From positions 29,653-93,652 of the forward strand of contig JADLZK010009246.1 in the NCBI GenBank assembly GCA_015847255.1: 64,000 bases of DNA, in the 5' to 3' direction. The notes under the pieces were generated by a model, which was not told the DNA's origin, did not search any database, and saw nothing but the letters and a program-made list of their open reading frames with translations. This document shows positions 46,232 through 56,880 of the stretch, one piece after another. Position numbers and translations under genes: made by a program. How positions within the stretch are numbered: position 1 is the first letter of the stretch; the number at the start of each line of letters is the position of its first letter. This DNA comes from Hyparrhenia diplandra. Taxonomy: Eukaryota; Streptophyta; Magnoliopsida; Poales; Poaceae.

Positions 46232-46840
46232 AACATGGTCGCTAAGGATACATTTCCACGCTTTTGAGAAGCCTATGAAAATATTTCTATACTAATGTAT
46301 GTTTTATTGACTTATGCATGTTGAATTGTTGTTCGTAATAGCTTATATTAGATTTTATAGGTGGATTTGAGAGACTTTTATTATTGTTCTATAACAGTTA
46401 AGAGGTGGATATAAATTATATATGTATGTGTGCGTGTATATATATTACTTTACATAATCTTTCATAATGTCATTTGTCAGTAATTAATTTGAATGCAAAC
46501 GTATGGTTGAAACATTATCTTTCACAATGACATGGATGAATAATTTATAAAAACTATTATTGGATTAGTTTAATTTTTGTTTTATAATTGAGGAGATTTC
46601 TTTTTTTAGATAGATTTTATTGATAACTCCATAAATCATGGTTCTTTAAATCTAAAACTCCTATATAGGAGCTCCCCACTATTCACCCTTAGGGAATTCT
46701 CGGGCTTTTGATTGGTTTGATAACTGAAATTGAAAGCGAAGTCGTAGCTTTTTGCGCGTCGGTAACTGAAATAGCAAAGCCACCTACAAGAGCGGACTTT
46801 TCTCCGCCCACCTTTTCGTCGCGATCTTGTACTCTCCATG
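46232..46840. other. AT-rich stretch right of the gypsy element
   Basis: No gene is supported. The first 55 bases resemble the reverse complement of 61370-61420 (shared ACATGG..GCTAAGGATA and AGCCTATGAAAAT), which points to an unclassified repeat family. Confidence 0.5.
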
Positions 46841-47392
46841 GGTGAAAACCCAGCCTGTCTTGACGAACGACGGCGGCGCTCGGCCGTCGTAACCTCCCCC
46901 GAGGCGTCGTTGTGGATCTTGACTCCGCGTGCTGACTTGGGAGTGCTAGTTCGTCGTTTCCACCTTTGTGTTCCTGGGTTGGTGCCTGCGGTGGAGTACT
47001 TGTTCCTTTTGTTTTTAGTTGCTTTGCTTTTTTAGATTTTTGTTCCTAGCTTTTAGTAGCTTGTTCAATCAGTGGTGGAGCTCCTAGTGGTTTCAAATGG
47101 TGGCTCGTGTCGACGACCCAATCCGACCGAGTTCTATTGGCTAGAGGCTAGTGTCGATGTCCCAATCCGACCTAGCGTGGAGCTGAGTTGAGTTGAGTTG
47201 GCGCTCTTAGCGCGAGTTGAGTTGTTTTGGTACCTAGATGTGCAGTTGGAGTAGGGTACCCTCCACACTTGTATTGTGGTTTTGGCCCGATTTCCACTTC
47301 AAAAAACGGGCGGGCGCTTGCCTTCTTTTTCCTTTTTTCGTCTAATAGAAATCGCGGCAAAGCTTTTGCCGTCCTTAAAAAAAAAAAAAAAA
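46841..47392 (+). mobile_element. LINE 3' end (5'-truncated)
   Basis: GC-rich sequence with repeated 'gagttgagttg' motifs ends in AAATCGCGGCAAAGCTTTTG and an A run at 47377-47392. That terminal sequence is characteristic of grass LINE 3' ends. No RT or endonuclease frame is retained, and no TSD was found. The left boundary is uncertain. Confidence 0.55.
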
Positions 47393-49190
47393 CGGTCGCG
47401 CCCCCACCCATCCGTCCGTCGCCGCAGCGCGGATGCCCGCGACCTCTTCCCCTACCTCACGCCCACCCCGCGTCGTCCCATCCAATCGAGGCCGCCACTC
47501 GCCTCAACCACCCCCAGCCCCTCGCCTCCCCCCGCCACCCCCCCCTCTGTCTCCATAAAGCTCTCGTCGCCCTCTCTCCGCGCCATCCCTGCCTAAGGTG
47601 CCCGAGTCGCCGGCGGGAGCTCGCAACCGTCCATGGTCGCCCCTCCCTGCGCCGTCCATGTCCAAGGTGAGGAGAGGAAACGGTTCCCCTTGCTCCCCTC
47701 TCTGTTTTGCTCCTATTCCCAGCCGCCATGCCCGATGTCGCCAACGGAGCTCCGCCGGTTGCCCTGGCTGGCTTCTCCTCTTCGCCCGCCGCCGTTCGTG
47801 TCGTCCCCTGCCCGGTGAGGTGACGAATCGGTTCCCGAGACTCCGCTCCTGCGCCGCCCTCCTCAGCCTTCCCATCCCTACCATCGCAGGTCAACGAACT
47901 GGTGATTCGCATGGGTTCGCGTTCGGGTGAGGTACAGGTACGAGGGACGAGGCACGGAAGGCAGTTGATAGGCTCGGCACGTCGCCATCCGAAGCCTTCC
48001 CTGCGACCCCTGCCGCGGAACCGCCCGCCTTGGCTCCTAGAACGGCCGCCGCGCGTAGCCCCATGGCACCGCCACCTCGCTTCCCGGTTATCTTCCTCGA
48101 GGTGTTCGTCCTTCCTACCCGTGCAGCGCCGGCCCGGCCGCACCATCGCTGCACGCTCACCTCCCCGTCCGGATGGCATCGCGCGGCGCGACGGCGGCGT
48201 GGCATAGCCGCACAACCACGCCCGACTGTGGCTGCATCCCGATTCGTGCAACGCCTCTACCTTGTCGAGGTACATCTACGCCTGAGCTCCTGCTTCCCCC
48301 GCTGTTCAGTTGCTAGATCCCCTCCAATTTGCAATAAACGTCATGACGTGCTGATTCTCTCCCACTGAATCGGAGTTTCAGCACAGGAAATGAGCCACAA
48401 CCTGATGGCCAATTACTGTCAAAAAAACAACCTGATGGCCAAGGTTTGTTGCCTTTGTTGGCCGCACAAAATTAAAAAGACCTGGATAGCTGGAAGTTTA
48501 CCGCTGGAAAAATCTCAACGGAAACCTTATTTATGCAGGTAGCAGCTTCGTCCTGATCTAAAATTGTCTGTGCATATAGCCTGAATTTGTAATATTGCTT
48601 TCAGTTCTTCTCTCAGTGTCCTGAATGATCTCAGCCTAATACATATAGGTTTGCAATAGGAATTTCAGCTTCAAAAAATCTCAATGGAACGCTAATTCAT
48701 GCAGGTAGCAGCTACGATCTGATCTGAAATTTTGTTCAGAGCCTGAATTCCCAGGTAAGATTGCATACATTGACATGCTTAATTCGGACAAACCTCCATA
48801 CTGCTATCTGATGGACGTATTATGATACAGATTTTATTCCCTTTTTTTTTAGATCACGCCTCAGGCACGTTTTCCATACAAATTTTATTCCTGTGCATTA
48901 TTTCTTACTGATTCGAGCGTTACGCCAATGAATAGCTGTTGCTTCTCTCCTACTGGTGCTTGGTGCAGGTGATGAAAAATATATTTTTGGCTGAATATCC
49001 TCTGCGAGAAGGAGCTCCCATGTAGCTTGGGAAATATAGAATGCAATGCAACACAACTCCTTCTGTAGCAGGTAAAAATTTTCCATCCATGGATGGTGAG
49101 TTTAGTTTGAGGTTCTCACCTGTGGAAATCAGTGTACTCCATGTGTGGTTTCAGATTGCATAGTTATTCACCTGTGCTGTGTTTTATTTG
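47393..49190 (+). other. GC-rich then AT-rich sequence upstream of captured exons
   Basis: The GC-rich part to about 48370 has long open frames on both strands (for example 272 codons on the minus strand, 48275-47457) of Arg/Gly/Ala/Pro-rich composition, with no known motif. It resembles a 5' UTR or CpG-rich promoter. Between 48371 and 49190 an ~80 bp diverged direct repeat occurs at 48507-48590 and 48676-48750 (shared ATGCAGGTAGCAGCT). No gene assignment is possible. Confidence 0.45.
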
Positions 49191-49197
49191 CATGGAG

Positions 49198-49260
49198 ATT
49201 GGTAGACGGGAGGGAGATCATGGTGCAGTTTGCCAAGTATGGCCCAAATGCTGCACGGAT
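49198..49260 (+). pseudogene. Captured exon of an SC35-type splicing factor
   Basis: The 63 bp exon translates to VDGREIMVQFAKYGPNAA, the end of the RNA recognition motif of plant SC35 serine/arginine-rich splicing factors (VDGREI.VQFAKYGPNA). It is bounded by a GGAG acceptor at 49197 and a GTAAGA donor at 49261. The rest of the RRM and the RS tail are absent. Direct splicing to the next recognised exon (49363) would be out of frame. It is therefore a gene fragment, and with the following methyltransferase exons implies capture from two loci. Confidence 0.8.
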
Positions 49261-49362
49261 GTAAGACATCACTTTTTCCCTGCTTTTGTGGCTGTTCATG
49301 AGATCTTCAATGATTAATTTAGTTTGCGTGCTCCATTTTCAATCACTCTCTATACATTTCAG

Positions 49363-50476
49363 TTCGCTTTACATTATTCATGGTCAACCGAAGCGTGTGC
49401 TAGACAAGCCTTGGCAAATGTGTCTGCATTACTTCGTCCTCGAGGCATTTTTATTGGGACAATGCTTGATACCAATGTCATTATCAAAAGGCTCCGAGAA
49501 TGTATGTTGCTGTAAACAACCATTGTCATCTTAGATTGTTTAATCACTGTATTTGCTGGAAGCTGTGTGACAAGTATATAAACTCTTCTGCTATGGTCAG
49601 CTGAAGGGTTGGAATTTGAACAATGTTTACTGGATTTTTTGGCGAGGAGTACGTTGAAAAGGTAAAATTTGCTAAGATGTTTATAATATTTCCCTTTTTT
49701 TTTGTTATAGTAACTCATCCATTTGTTTGTTTTGATGATGGTGTAGAAATTCCCTGCATTCAGACCCTTTGGTATCAAGTAGAAGTTTCACTTAGAGGTA
49801 ACAGTGGGACTACTTCTACTTTTTCGTTAATATATATATGCCTTTTATTTATTTTAGTTAAATATGCTTCTAAAGGATCGTTGATCTTGGCACTAATTTC
49901 TAAATATTCTTTTGGACTTAAATATTTGTAGTGGGTATGCACTCAATTAGTTTCTGTTGTCTCATCAAATTAGTAGTTTACTAGATTGGTATTTATGGTA
50001 AATTCTTGTGCGACATGCAGGATGCTGTTGAGCCCAGAATGGGGTGTTCCATTCCATCTCTTCAAATTATTAGCAGAGGAGGTATTGGAGATCTATCTTT
50101 CTTCAATAGTCTTCTTTTCAACCAATGCCCAGAATGGGTTGTTCCATTCCATCTCAATGGGCTGCTACATATTGTTTGCCAATGTTTCGTAGTCTGAATG
50201 TGGTCAGCTTTCCCTCACTTCACTAATATGTAAAATGCAGGTACACTGTCACAAGATGAGTGGGAGGTTTCATATCTCTATCTCGCATTTGTCCTGCGGA
50301 AGGTATTGTGCAACTCACGTGTTTTTAATTCTGTTAGCATCAGAACTACATGTCAATTTTAAGCTAACGCATTCTCCTCACAGCGAGAGCCACAGCCTAC
50401 CCAACGAAGGGCCAACAATGCAAACAGAGGGAAGATATTCCTCACCGAGGGTGACATTGAGGTTCTCGGGATATAA
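49363..50476 (+). pseudogene. Captured mRNA cap guanine-N7 methyltransferase fragment
   Basis: This is the 3' half of a plant RNA (guanine-7-) methyltransferase gene, whose product methylates the mRNA cap using S-adenosylmethionine. Exons: 49363-49501 (FALHYSWSTEA, LLRPRGIFIGTM), 49601-49661 (EGLEF, frameshifted by about -2), 49747-49797 (KFPAFRPFGIK then TAG at 49780 where Tyr is expected), 50021-50081 (DAV.. then frameshift; WGVPFHLFKLLAEE), 50241-50302 (LSQDEWEVSYLYLAFVLRK) and 50384-50476 (terminal exon to TAA). The SAM-binding N-terminal half and one exon between 50081 and 50241 are missing. Introns with GT..AG are retained, so it is not a processed pseudogene. Confidence 0.9.
50131..50160 (+). 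repeat. Short local duplication inside the methyltransferase fragment
   Basis: CCCAGAATGGGTTGTTCC and following bases at 50128-50155 repeat the exon sequence at 50033-50060 with one change. It lies in the intron after that exon, so it is a small tandem duplication. Confidence 0.75.
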
Positions 50477-50690
50477 GCATGAGTGTACCTAGGAGATATA
50501 AGCATGAGTGTACCTAGCTAGGAGATATCGCCCTAGGAGAGCTTGCTAAATTGGGTGATCCTTGAAACCGATAAGCCAGGCACTAAAAAGCATGAGTGTA
50601 CCTAAGAGATATCGCCCTAGGAGATAGTGCCCTAGGAGATAGTGCCTGGCTTTCCTAGGAGATAACTCAGGATATAAGCATGATCCTTGA
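50470..50690 (+). repeat. Irregular short tandem repeats
   Basis: Five or more imperfect copies of units containing ATAAGCATGAGTGTACCTA and GGAGATATCGCCCTA or GGAGATAGTGCC follow the methyltransferase stop codon directly. It is not coding. Confidence 0.8.
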
Positions 50691-50940
50691 AACACCCTTT
50701 CTGATTTTTTTTTTTACATTCACATGTTCCAAAGGGTCCTTTGCCGAATTTTTTTTTCTGCTTCATATAAAGTTCTTTCAACATAGCAAGTTAAACAACT
50801 TCGCACTTTGGTCTTAAAAATTAGCTGTGTAAACTCAATACACTGTTATTTCAACTATCGTAATAAGCTCATATATCCCTATCAGGCAGAGCATATGATA
50901 TCATGAAAATTTTCCTTATGATCATTGTATTTTCTTAATT

Positions 50941-50969
50941 CCCCACAGAACGCGGGTGAGGTTCCCTAG
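50941..50969 (+). mobile_element. Helitron-like 3' terminus
   Basis: The bases CCCAC-AGAA-CGCGGG form a short imperfect hairpin, followed 13 bases later by CTAG at 50966-50969 and then T at 50970. This matches the Helitron 3' rule (hairpin, CTRR, insertion before T). The 5' TC end was not located; TCTATACTAATG at about 46286 is only a weak candidate. If real, the Helitron carries the SC35 and cap-methyltransferase fragments. Confidence 0.55.
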
Positions 50970-51034
50970 TTTTTAACAATAGTAGCATGTAATTTGAGGT
51001 AATTCAATCACATTGTTTTTAACTTACGAACAGG

Positions 51035-51136
51035 GCTCCAGTCTAGCAGTCTAGCAGTCGGAGCACTTCAGTAGCACCCCAATAGGATAGGTTCAAGTTC
51101 TAGGAGGATGAATTTTACGCCGGGTTAAAAAAAAAA
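51035..51136 (+). mobile_element. Possible SINE with poly-A tail
   Basis: TAGCAGTCTAGCAGTCGG, a GGTTCAAGTTC box resembling an RNA polymerase III B box (about 51090), then GCCGGGTT and a 16-base A run (51126-51141). No clear TSD, so tentative. Confidence 0.3.
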
Positions 51137-51329
51137 AAAAAAGGTCGGGGGCTTCCTGCATTGTTAAAAAACATAATAAAAGTGTTCTCCTTCCTCCCAG
51201 CGCAGGGTGACGTTGTGGTGCCGGCGCGGGCGCATGGTGGTGGCGTAGGGGCGCACGGTGGCAGCGCAACTCCTAGTGGTGGCGCGGTGGTGGCGTGAGG
51301 GGCCACACGGTGGCAGCGCACCTCCCTCC

Positions 51330-51843
51330 GGCGTGGTGGTGGCGCACCTCCCAAAGGGCCCGGCGTGGCGGATCGGGGCGGCGTGGAGGCCGGATCTAGT
51401 CCTCCTCGCTTTCGTCCCAAGCGGCAAGGCGTCTCGCGCCGCGAGCATGCATGGCGGTGTGGGTCTTTGGGCCGGTGGCCCAAACCCTAGCGGCGCCCGC
51501 GGTTTTCAAGCTTCGGCGCGGATCCCCGCCCGTTGGCGGATCCAGGCCCTCTGCTGCAGCGGCGCGAAATCCTAGAGGCGGCGGCAGCCACCGCGTCCTA
51601 GATCTAGCCCATTAGGGTTAGGTCTAGGATTTTCTTTTTATTTTTTATTTATTTTATTTTTTTCACTGTGGCGGTTATTGTTAATAAACCGCCATGATTA
51701 ATATCAATCACGGCAGTTTTTGATGTTTAGGATACCTTCACGTTTATTCGGACGATTAACCATGGCCTTAGCTTGGTGGTGGGTAGGATTACCGCCACTG
51801 TTAATCCAAAATGCCCGCCACCGTTAAGAAACCTGTAGTAGTG
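51330..51843. mobile_element. CACTA terminal segment, second copy
   Basis: Counterpart of 1-506, ending CTGTAGTAGTG at 51843 and abutting the same half MITE (51844-51978). No opposite CACTA end is seen upstream to 46232, so the element is 5'-truncated or its end has diverged. Confidence 0.65.
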
Positions 51844-53395
51844 TTTATTAATTATATTTTTATAGTATACCAATTTGATGTCATAAATCTTTGTGATTCT
51901 CTTATAACTTTGGTCAAACTTGAGATGCTTTGACTCCTAAGATTTTTGAATGACTTACAATTTGGAGTACAGGGAGTACCTTTTAACTCAGTGCATAAGC
52001 AACACTAGCCACAGTAAATTTAGGAAAAGGCCTACAATTAAGTTTTCACGTTGTTGAGAAAAGTAAACAATTCCATGAGTAATTTTTTTTTTTTTTTTGT
52101 CTTTTTCGAAATCACTTTGTGCATGAGTAATTTTAGAATACAAACAATGACGAACTCAGATACTATCATGTATAACCCTAACATATTAGTTGAGCAGAAC
52201 AACATAAATGTGAACAACAAAATGATCAAATGAGTCTGGCTTACTAAAAAGAACAAATCAGCTTAGAGCGTACATACCTTGCTGCTTCATCTGCGTCCAA
52301 AGGTGGTATCATGTATAACCCAGCAAGATGAAGCAGCAAGGTGGTGCATAGTTGGAAGATGTCGGGGCCAAGGGCCTCTCCTGAGAGCAAACGGAGAGCC
52401 CCCGCGTTACCCTCCCGCACACGCGACATGGGCGTCCGCCACCGCTGGTCCTCCTCCCCCTATTCTCTCCTCGCCACATGCTAAATCTAGTAGTGGAGCA
52501 AGAAGAATTCAATTCAAGATACAGAAGCAAGAGTTTTTTTTTTTTTTGACAGAATCAAGAGTTGAGGCGCAATATATGATACAAACATATATTAGAAGAC
52601 TGCGCGCGCGGCACACAGTCCCAGGCACCGCCAATGCCTTGTGAGGTTCAATTTGTGTGCCTGCTGCTGGGCGGCCGGCACCACCTTGCTGCTTCATCTG
52701 CGTCCAAAGGGATGGGATTATCACTGATTGTAGGATCTGTCCCACCTGGAAGATGTTTGCGATAAGGTTTGCCGTGTGAACCAGGGAGGCCCCTATTGTA
52801 GTGCAAAGTGCCTACCACGACTGCCACTGCCGCCGTGCTCCTCGTGCGCGTCCTCGTCACACACGGATGGGGAAGAAGAGCAGTTGTAGATCGTGCCCAG
52901 ATCAGGAGGGAATGGAATTATTGTGTCGATTGGGAGAGGAGGAGGTACGTAACCGTCCATGGGTTTAGGGACGCTCGGAGAATGAGATGGGTACATGCAG
53001 GTGGGTTGTTTGTTTCACGTGAAAAAAGACTGTGTGAGGAAGGGCACGTAAACGGCTGGAACGTGTTTCATATGTTCCTTGTGTCCTTTTCTAGTGGGTC
53101 CACGTGTCAATCTCAGGTGGGTAGGGAATTTTTCTGGTGACAATAGATCATTTCAATTCCTTGGCTCCTATATAAAAAATAGATCTTTAATACAACCGTT
53201 CACAGAGATTTAACGGTGGGTAGAGATTTAAATATGAGTGTAAAAGGCAACAGGCAAACACTGGCCGGTCAATGGAGTGACGACGAGGAACAAATAATTC
53301 AACAGGCTAACGTGACGGCATGCATGGTCGACGGCTAGGCTTGCCAAATCTGTATTTGTTGCATTAACTGCTGTACTGGGCCGGTCATTCCCGGC

Positions 53396-53749
53396 CTAGC
53401 AGACTTTCTTGCAGAAGCACTTGGTCATGCTCAGGAAGCCTTCCTTCTTGCACTCGCCGCCTCTTAATCTTTCCACCGTTTTGCAAGAAAAGCCTCAGTC
53501 TTCGGGGGAGCAGATGCCCTGGTACGTGGGGTGTTGCGATAGGCAGAGCTTCTCATCCACGACGTCCTTGGCCGTCGCCGTCGCTGCACACCACACAATG
53601 CCAGATACATCTTCATTCCATAATGCATACGTACTTGCAAGCTAGGCTTGACACACCAACAATTGACGACGACGAAGATCACCTGCCACGGCGACGATGA
53701 CGAGAAGGACGACGAAGAATGGTGCGGCCATGCGGCGAGACAGTGCCAT
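53396..53749 (-). pseudogene. Defensin-like gene C with TGA at a cysteine codon
   Basis: Exon 1 (53749-53683) encodes the same hydrophobic signal peptide as copy A. The intron is 53682-53584. Exon 2 (53583-53396) is in frame through DEKLCLSQHPTYQGIC and resumes with FSCKTVERLRGGECKKEGF and CFCKKVC. A single TGA at 53495-53497 stands where the third defensin cysteine (TGC) is expected by alignment with copies A and B. All other cysteine positions are kept. As read the peptide stops after about half the mature domain. It could be a nonsense mutation or a sequence error. The TATA box at 53774-53783 is intact. Confidence 0.85.
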
Positions 53750-53839
53750 CTCTCTCTCTCTCTCTCTCCTTTTTATTTATATATCTACCCAAAAACTGAA
53801 CCACAGGCCGAGGTATATATTTATGAGCTCTGAATTGTG

Positions 53840-54756
53840 TGATATGCAACAGCTGCACTCGAGGGGTGGAATAATTTATAGAAGCAGACATGAGTCATGA
53901 GCATGGGCTAGCGCTAAGATTAGCCATCGTTTAATTTGGGCACGGTTATTTATATATGTAAACTTAATAACAGGGAGCGGATTACTGGCAGTCCGCACAG
54001 CATGCATCCCCATGTTCAAGGCTAGCCATTCAATCACAACTATTGCTGGCACCTTCATGCCCGCCAGGGCTTTCTCCACCCGCTGCAGAATTAAGCTGTT
54101 TGGAACTATTTTCTGCCAAACTAGTGGTTGATCATGAACGAGGAAGCGAGCAACTGAGAGCTTGCATGCATCACACGAGTTCTTATTCGCTGTAAAATAT
54201 TGTATGCGATGTATTCATACAAGACAGGCATTCAGCTGGGGTAAATAATTACCCGAGATCAATTCAAATTTCAAGATCGATCGATGAATCGCCTAAAAAT
54301 AAAATTTGATGCAAAGAGGGTTCGATTTAGATACAACACAAAGTGATATAGCAGCAGATTGAATCAATCACAAACTAATAATTAACTGTCGACCAATGCA
54401 AAGAAGAAAACAAATAATTAAAAGCAAAGCTCAGGCTGCACGTAGGAGCAACAAACTAAGCTTATAACAACAGGTTGGTCTATACCCATTACATTCCATT
54501 CATATTTAAAGCATAATTCATTTCTTTTTTTTAACCAAACAGGAGGGGTTTCCACCTACTGACTTTATTTTATATATAAGTATAAAGTAATCCCAAACAC
54601 AATATATTTAAGAAACATAGAAGGAGATGAATAAAATAAGCAAGATTACACAAAGTTGTGTAGCCCAATTAATAGCCCAAAAGCACAAGAAAATATAAAA
54701 TTACATCCCAAAAGCACAAGAAAATTTAAAATTACATGGCAATGCATTTAGCATGT
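53840..54756. other. Block X' intergenic DNA
   Basis: AT-rich, matches 2480-3376. No gene is supported. Confidence 0.55.
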
Positions 54757-54758
54757 AC

Positions 54759-54903
54759 TCCCTCCGTTTCAAATTATAGTTCACTTTGGCTTTTCTAGAT
54801 ACTTTAATTTAATTATGTATCTAGACATAGTGTATAACTAGGTGCATAGCAAAATCAATGTATTTAGAAAACCAAAGTGAACTACAATTTGGAACCGAGG
54901 AAG
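54759..54903. mobile_element. Intact Stowaway-like MITE at the X'/Y' junction
   Basis: CTCCCTCCGTTTCAAATT at the left and the inverse ..AATTTGGAACCGAGGAAG at the right, TA on both sides. The two arms are complementary over about 60 bases each. In copy 1 the same element is split by the 25 kb LTR element. Confidence 0.85.
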
Positions 54904-55157
54904 TATGTATATTTTCAACATAGTGAACGCACATTGGGCTACACTGCACAGGATTCAGCCTGTTGGGCTAGCTTCTTAGTTTCTGTTTTGTTTGAGAACT
55001 TGATCTGTGCGCAGCGTTCTCTCTTGGCTTTTCTTGCAAAACAGAATTATTACACTTGCCAGCGGGCGGATTGCATGCATGGCATGGTTATATATCGCGA
55101 GGCCGCGGCGGCAATCCATCCGTTGACACGTTGTTGCAAGGCCAACAAGACGATGTT

Positions 55158-55403
55158 TTTTTGGGCAAACAACATCATATATTATATTAAAGAAGCCAAA
55201 TTACAAAACAATCCTCAAAAAGAGGATTGTGATACATTGAGGTCCTGCGACCGAGAATGCAAACAACATCTACCGAGCCAGGCAGCAAGGATAACAAATC
55301 TGATGGTGAGGGGTATAGACGCGATGCACCGGATGGACTGGCCTCGCCAAAGTGACGAGTGGGTTGATAGAGACAAAACATGTCGGCTTCCTTCCGAAGG
55401 ATA
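55158..55403 (-). mobile_element. LINE fragment, second copy
   Basis: Counterpart of 28941-29239, flanked by 27 bp repeats at 55131-55157 (one mismatch) and 55404-55430. It lacks the ~50 base extra segment of copy 1, so it shows the original LINE 3' end (TTTAATATAATATATGATG before the A run, minus strand). Confidence 0.8.
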
Positions 55404-55488
55404 TTGTTGCAAGGCCAACAAGACGACGTTGTAGGAGCAGCTAGCTTAATTTGGCACCGGCCATGGAGCAGGAGAGCTAGCGGCTTCT

Positions 55489-55805
55489 TTTTTTTAGAAC
55501 TACACAGTATAACGCAGACACTCACAACACGCACGCATGCACACTCACCCCTATGAACACACATACCCTAAACCCTACCCCCTATGAGCACCTCCGAAAG
55601 GATTTGGGCAGCTGTCGATCTAGAGATTCTTGAAGTCACCATAGGCGCCTCGTGGTCGACGGGAAACGTCGCTAACACTTAATGCACAACGCCGGTAAAT
55701 CCGGGGAAAATCCCAAGAAAAGGTGCGGGCACCAGGATTTGAACCCTGGGTGGGTATAGCGCCCCACTGAACCGCCCTACCATTGAACTACAAGACATTC
55801 GCGAT
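55489..55805 (-). mobile_element. tRNA-derived SINE (Au-like), copy-2 specific
   Basis: On the minus strand the head has a Pol III A box (GTAGTTCAATGGTAGG, 55792-55777) and B box (GGGTTCAAATCC, 55746-55735), and the tail has GTGTGTTCATAGGGG and GCGTTATACTGTGTAGTTCT before an A run, as in grass Au-type SINEs. TSD CTAGCGGCTTCT lies at 55477-55488 and 55806-55817. Copy 1 has the empty site with one CTAGCGGCTTCT near 29310, so insertion followed the duplication. Confidence 0.9.
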
Positions 55806-55985
55806 CTAGCGGCTTCTGGCCCAGCTGTCGCAGACCCACACATGTGGCCGCTTACGTAGCGCCGATCCGTTCGGCTTCTGGTGCCTGTTGGTCGATCGGG
55901 CTTGCTGGTTGGTACAATAAAAGCAGCCCAGAAGCCAGGTTGCCGGATAATCGAAATGTATAATAACATGTTATGTTAGCATATA

Positions 55986-56217
55986 CTCCCTCCGTCCCTA
56001 AATAGATGTCATTCTCGCTTTCCGAAAAGTCAACGTTTTCAAACTGCCCGGCAATTATATATTAAAATATATAAATATTTATGTTAAGTAATTAGTATCA
56101 TTAGAAAAATCTGTAAGTCTAGTTTTTTTAATAAATTTATTGAAGATATAAACGTTGTACATATTTTCTACAAACCTAGTCAAAGTTTAAAAAAATTTGA
56201 AAAAGGGATAGAGGGAG
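55986..56217. mobile_element. Stowaway MITE, copy-2 specific
   Basis: The ends are CTCCCTCCGTCCCTAAATAG and the inverse ..AAAAAGGGATAGAGGGAG, flanked by TA (55984-55985 and 56218-56219). About 232 bp, AT-rich inside. Copy 1 (about 29476) lacks it. Confidence 0.88.
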
Positions 56218-56880
56218 TATGTATTAGCAATTTAGCATATATATATCAGAATGAAAGTCAGGTGTATCTACTCGTGTGCATGAATAGACTGCGGCCGGGT
56301 TACAAAAAGAAAAAACGCATCTACTCAAGTGTCTTCAAAGATGTACAACCGTTTATTGTTTTTCGTAACGCTCTTTGGGATCAAGCTGTTTTCAGTCCGA
56401 GTATGTTTCTTTTTTCTAAAAGACGGATTGTTCTATGGATAAATTATGTAGAGATCAGAACAAATTTCCTCTCTTTTTTTTACAAAAATAAGAATCAATT
56501 AAAAAAACAGTGCAGGATTCAAATTCAATCCACGTGCAACCTGCCATATACCATTACACGGATATCTAGATTGTTCAGAGCCAGTGTCATTTTATACATA
56601 TATACTGTATAATATAATGTGTTCATACGTGTGCTTTGCTCAGCCGGCCGATCGATTAAGGGCAGCTGATGGTGGCGCCGTCTGTGCAAAAGGGCAGCTG
56701 CTAGCTGAATGGATAAGGAAGAGATCAGATGAGGAGGGAAAAAGAGGGAGAGAAAAGGGTACTTTTATGTACCCAGAAGAATTTGTTCTGTCAAAGGATA
56801 CGTCCGTCCAAACAGATTAACTCCCTCGACATAGCTTTTTTTTGAGTCAAAGCTAACAAAAAGTTGATTCGCTGAGCCGT

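Larger units (their letters stand above)
51330..54758 (+). repeat. Segmental duplication block X', copy 2
   Basis: Matches block X (1-3381). The left limit is set by where the window's copy 1 starts; homology may begin earlier. It passes directly into block Y' through an intact MITE, showing the ancestral arrangement. Confidence 0.92.

Noticed and set aside
46286..46297. Helitron 5' end TCTATACTAATG
   Set aside because: It is preceded by T rather than A and lies before an unrelated LINE end; too weak to assign.
47457..48275. 272-codon minus-strand ORF in GC-rich DNA
   Set aside because: Arg/Gly-rich translation typical of GC-rich DNA with few stops; overlapping long frames exist on the other strand and no domain is visible.
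53495..53497. Selenocysteine recoding of TGA in defensin copy C
   Set aside because: Land plants lack the selenocysteine insertion machinery; a mutation or sequence error is far more likely.
55735..55805. tRNA gene on the minus strand
   Set aside because: A and B boxes are present, but the sequence continues into a SINE body with a poly-A tail and TSDs and lacks a full cloverleaf; it is the head of a SINE.
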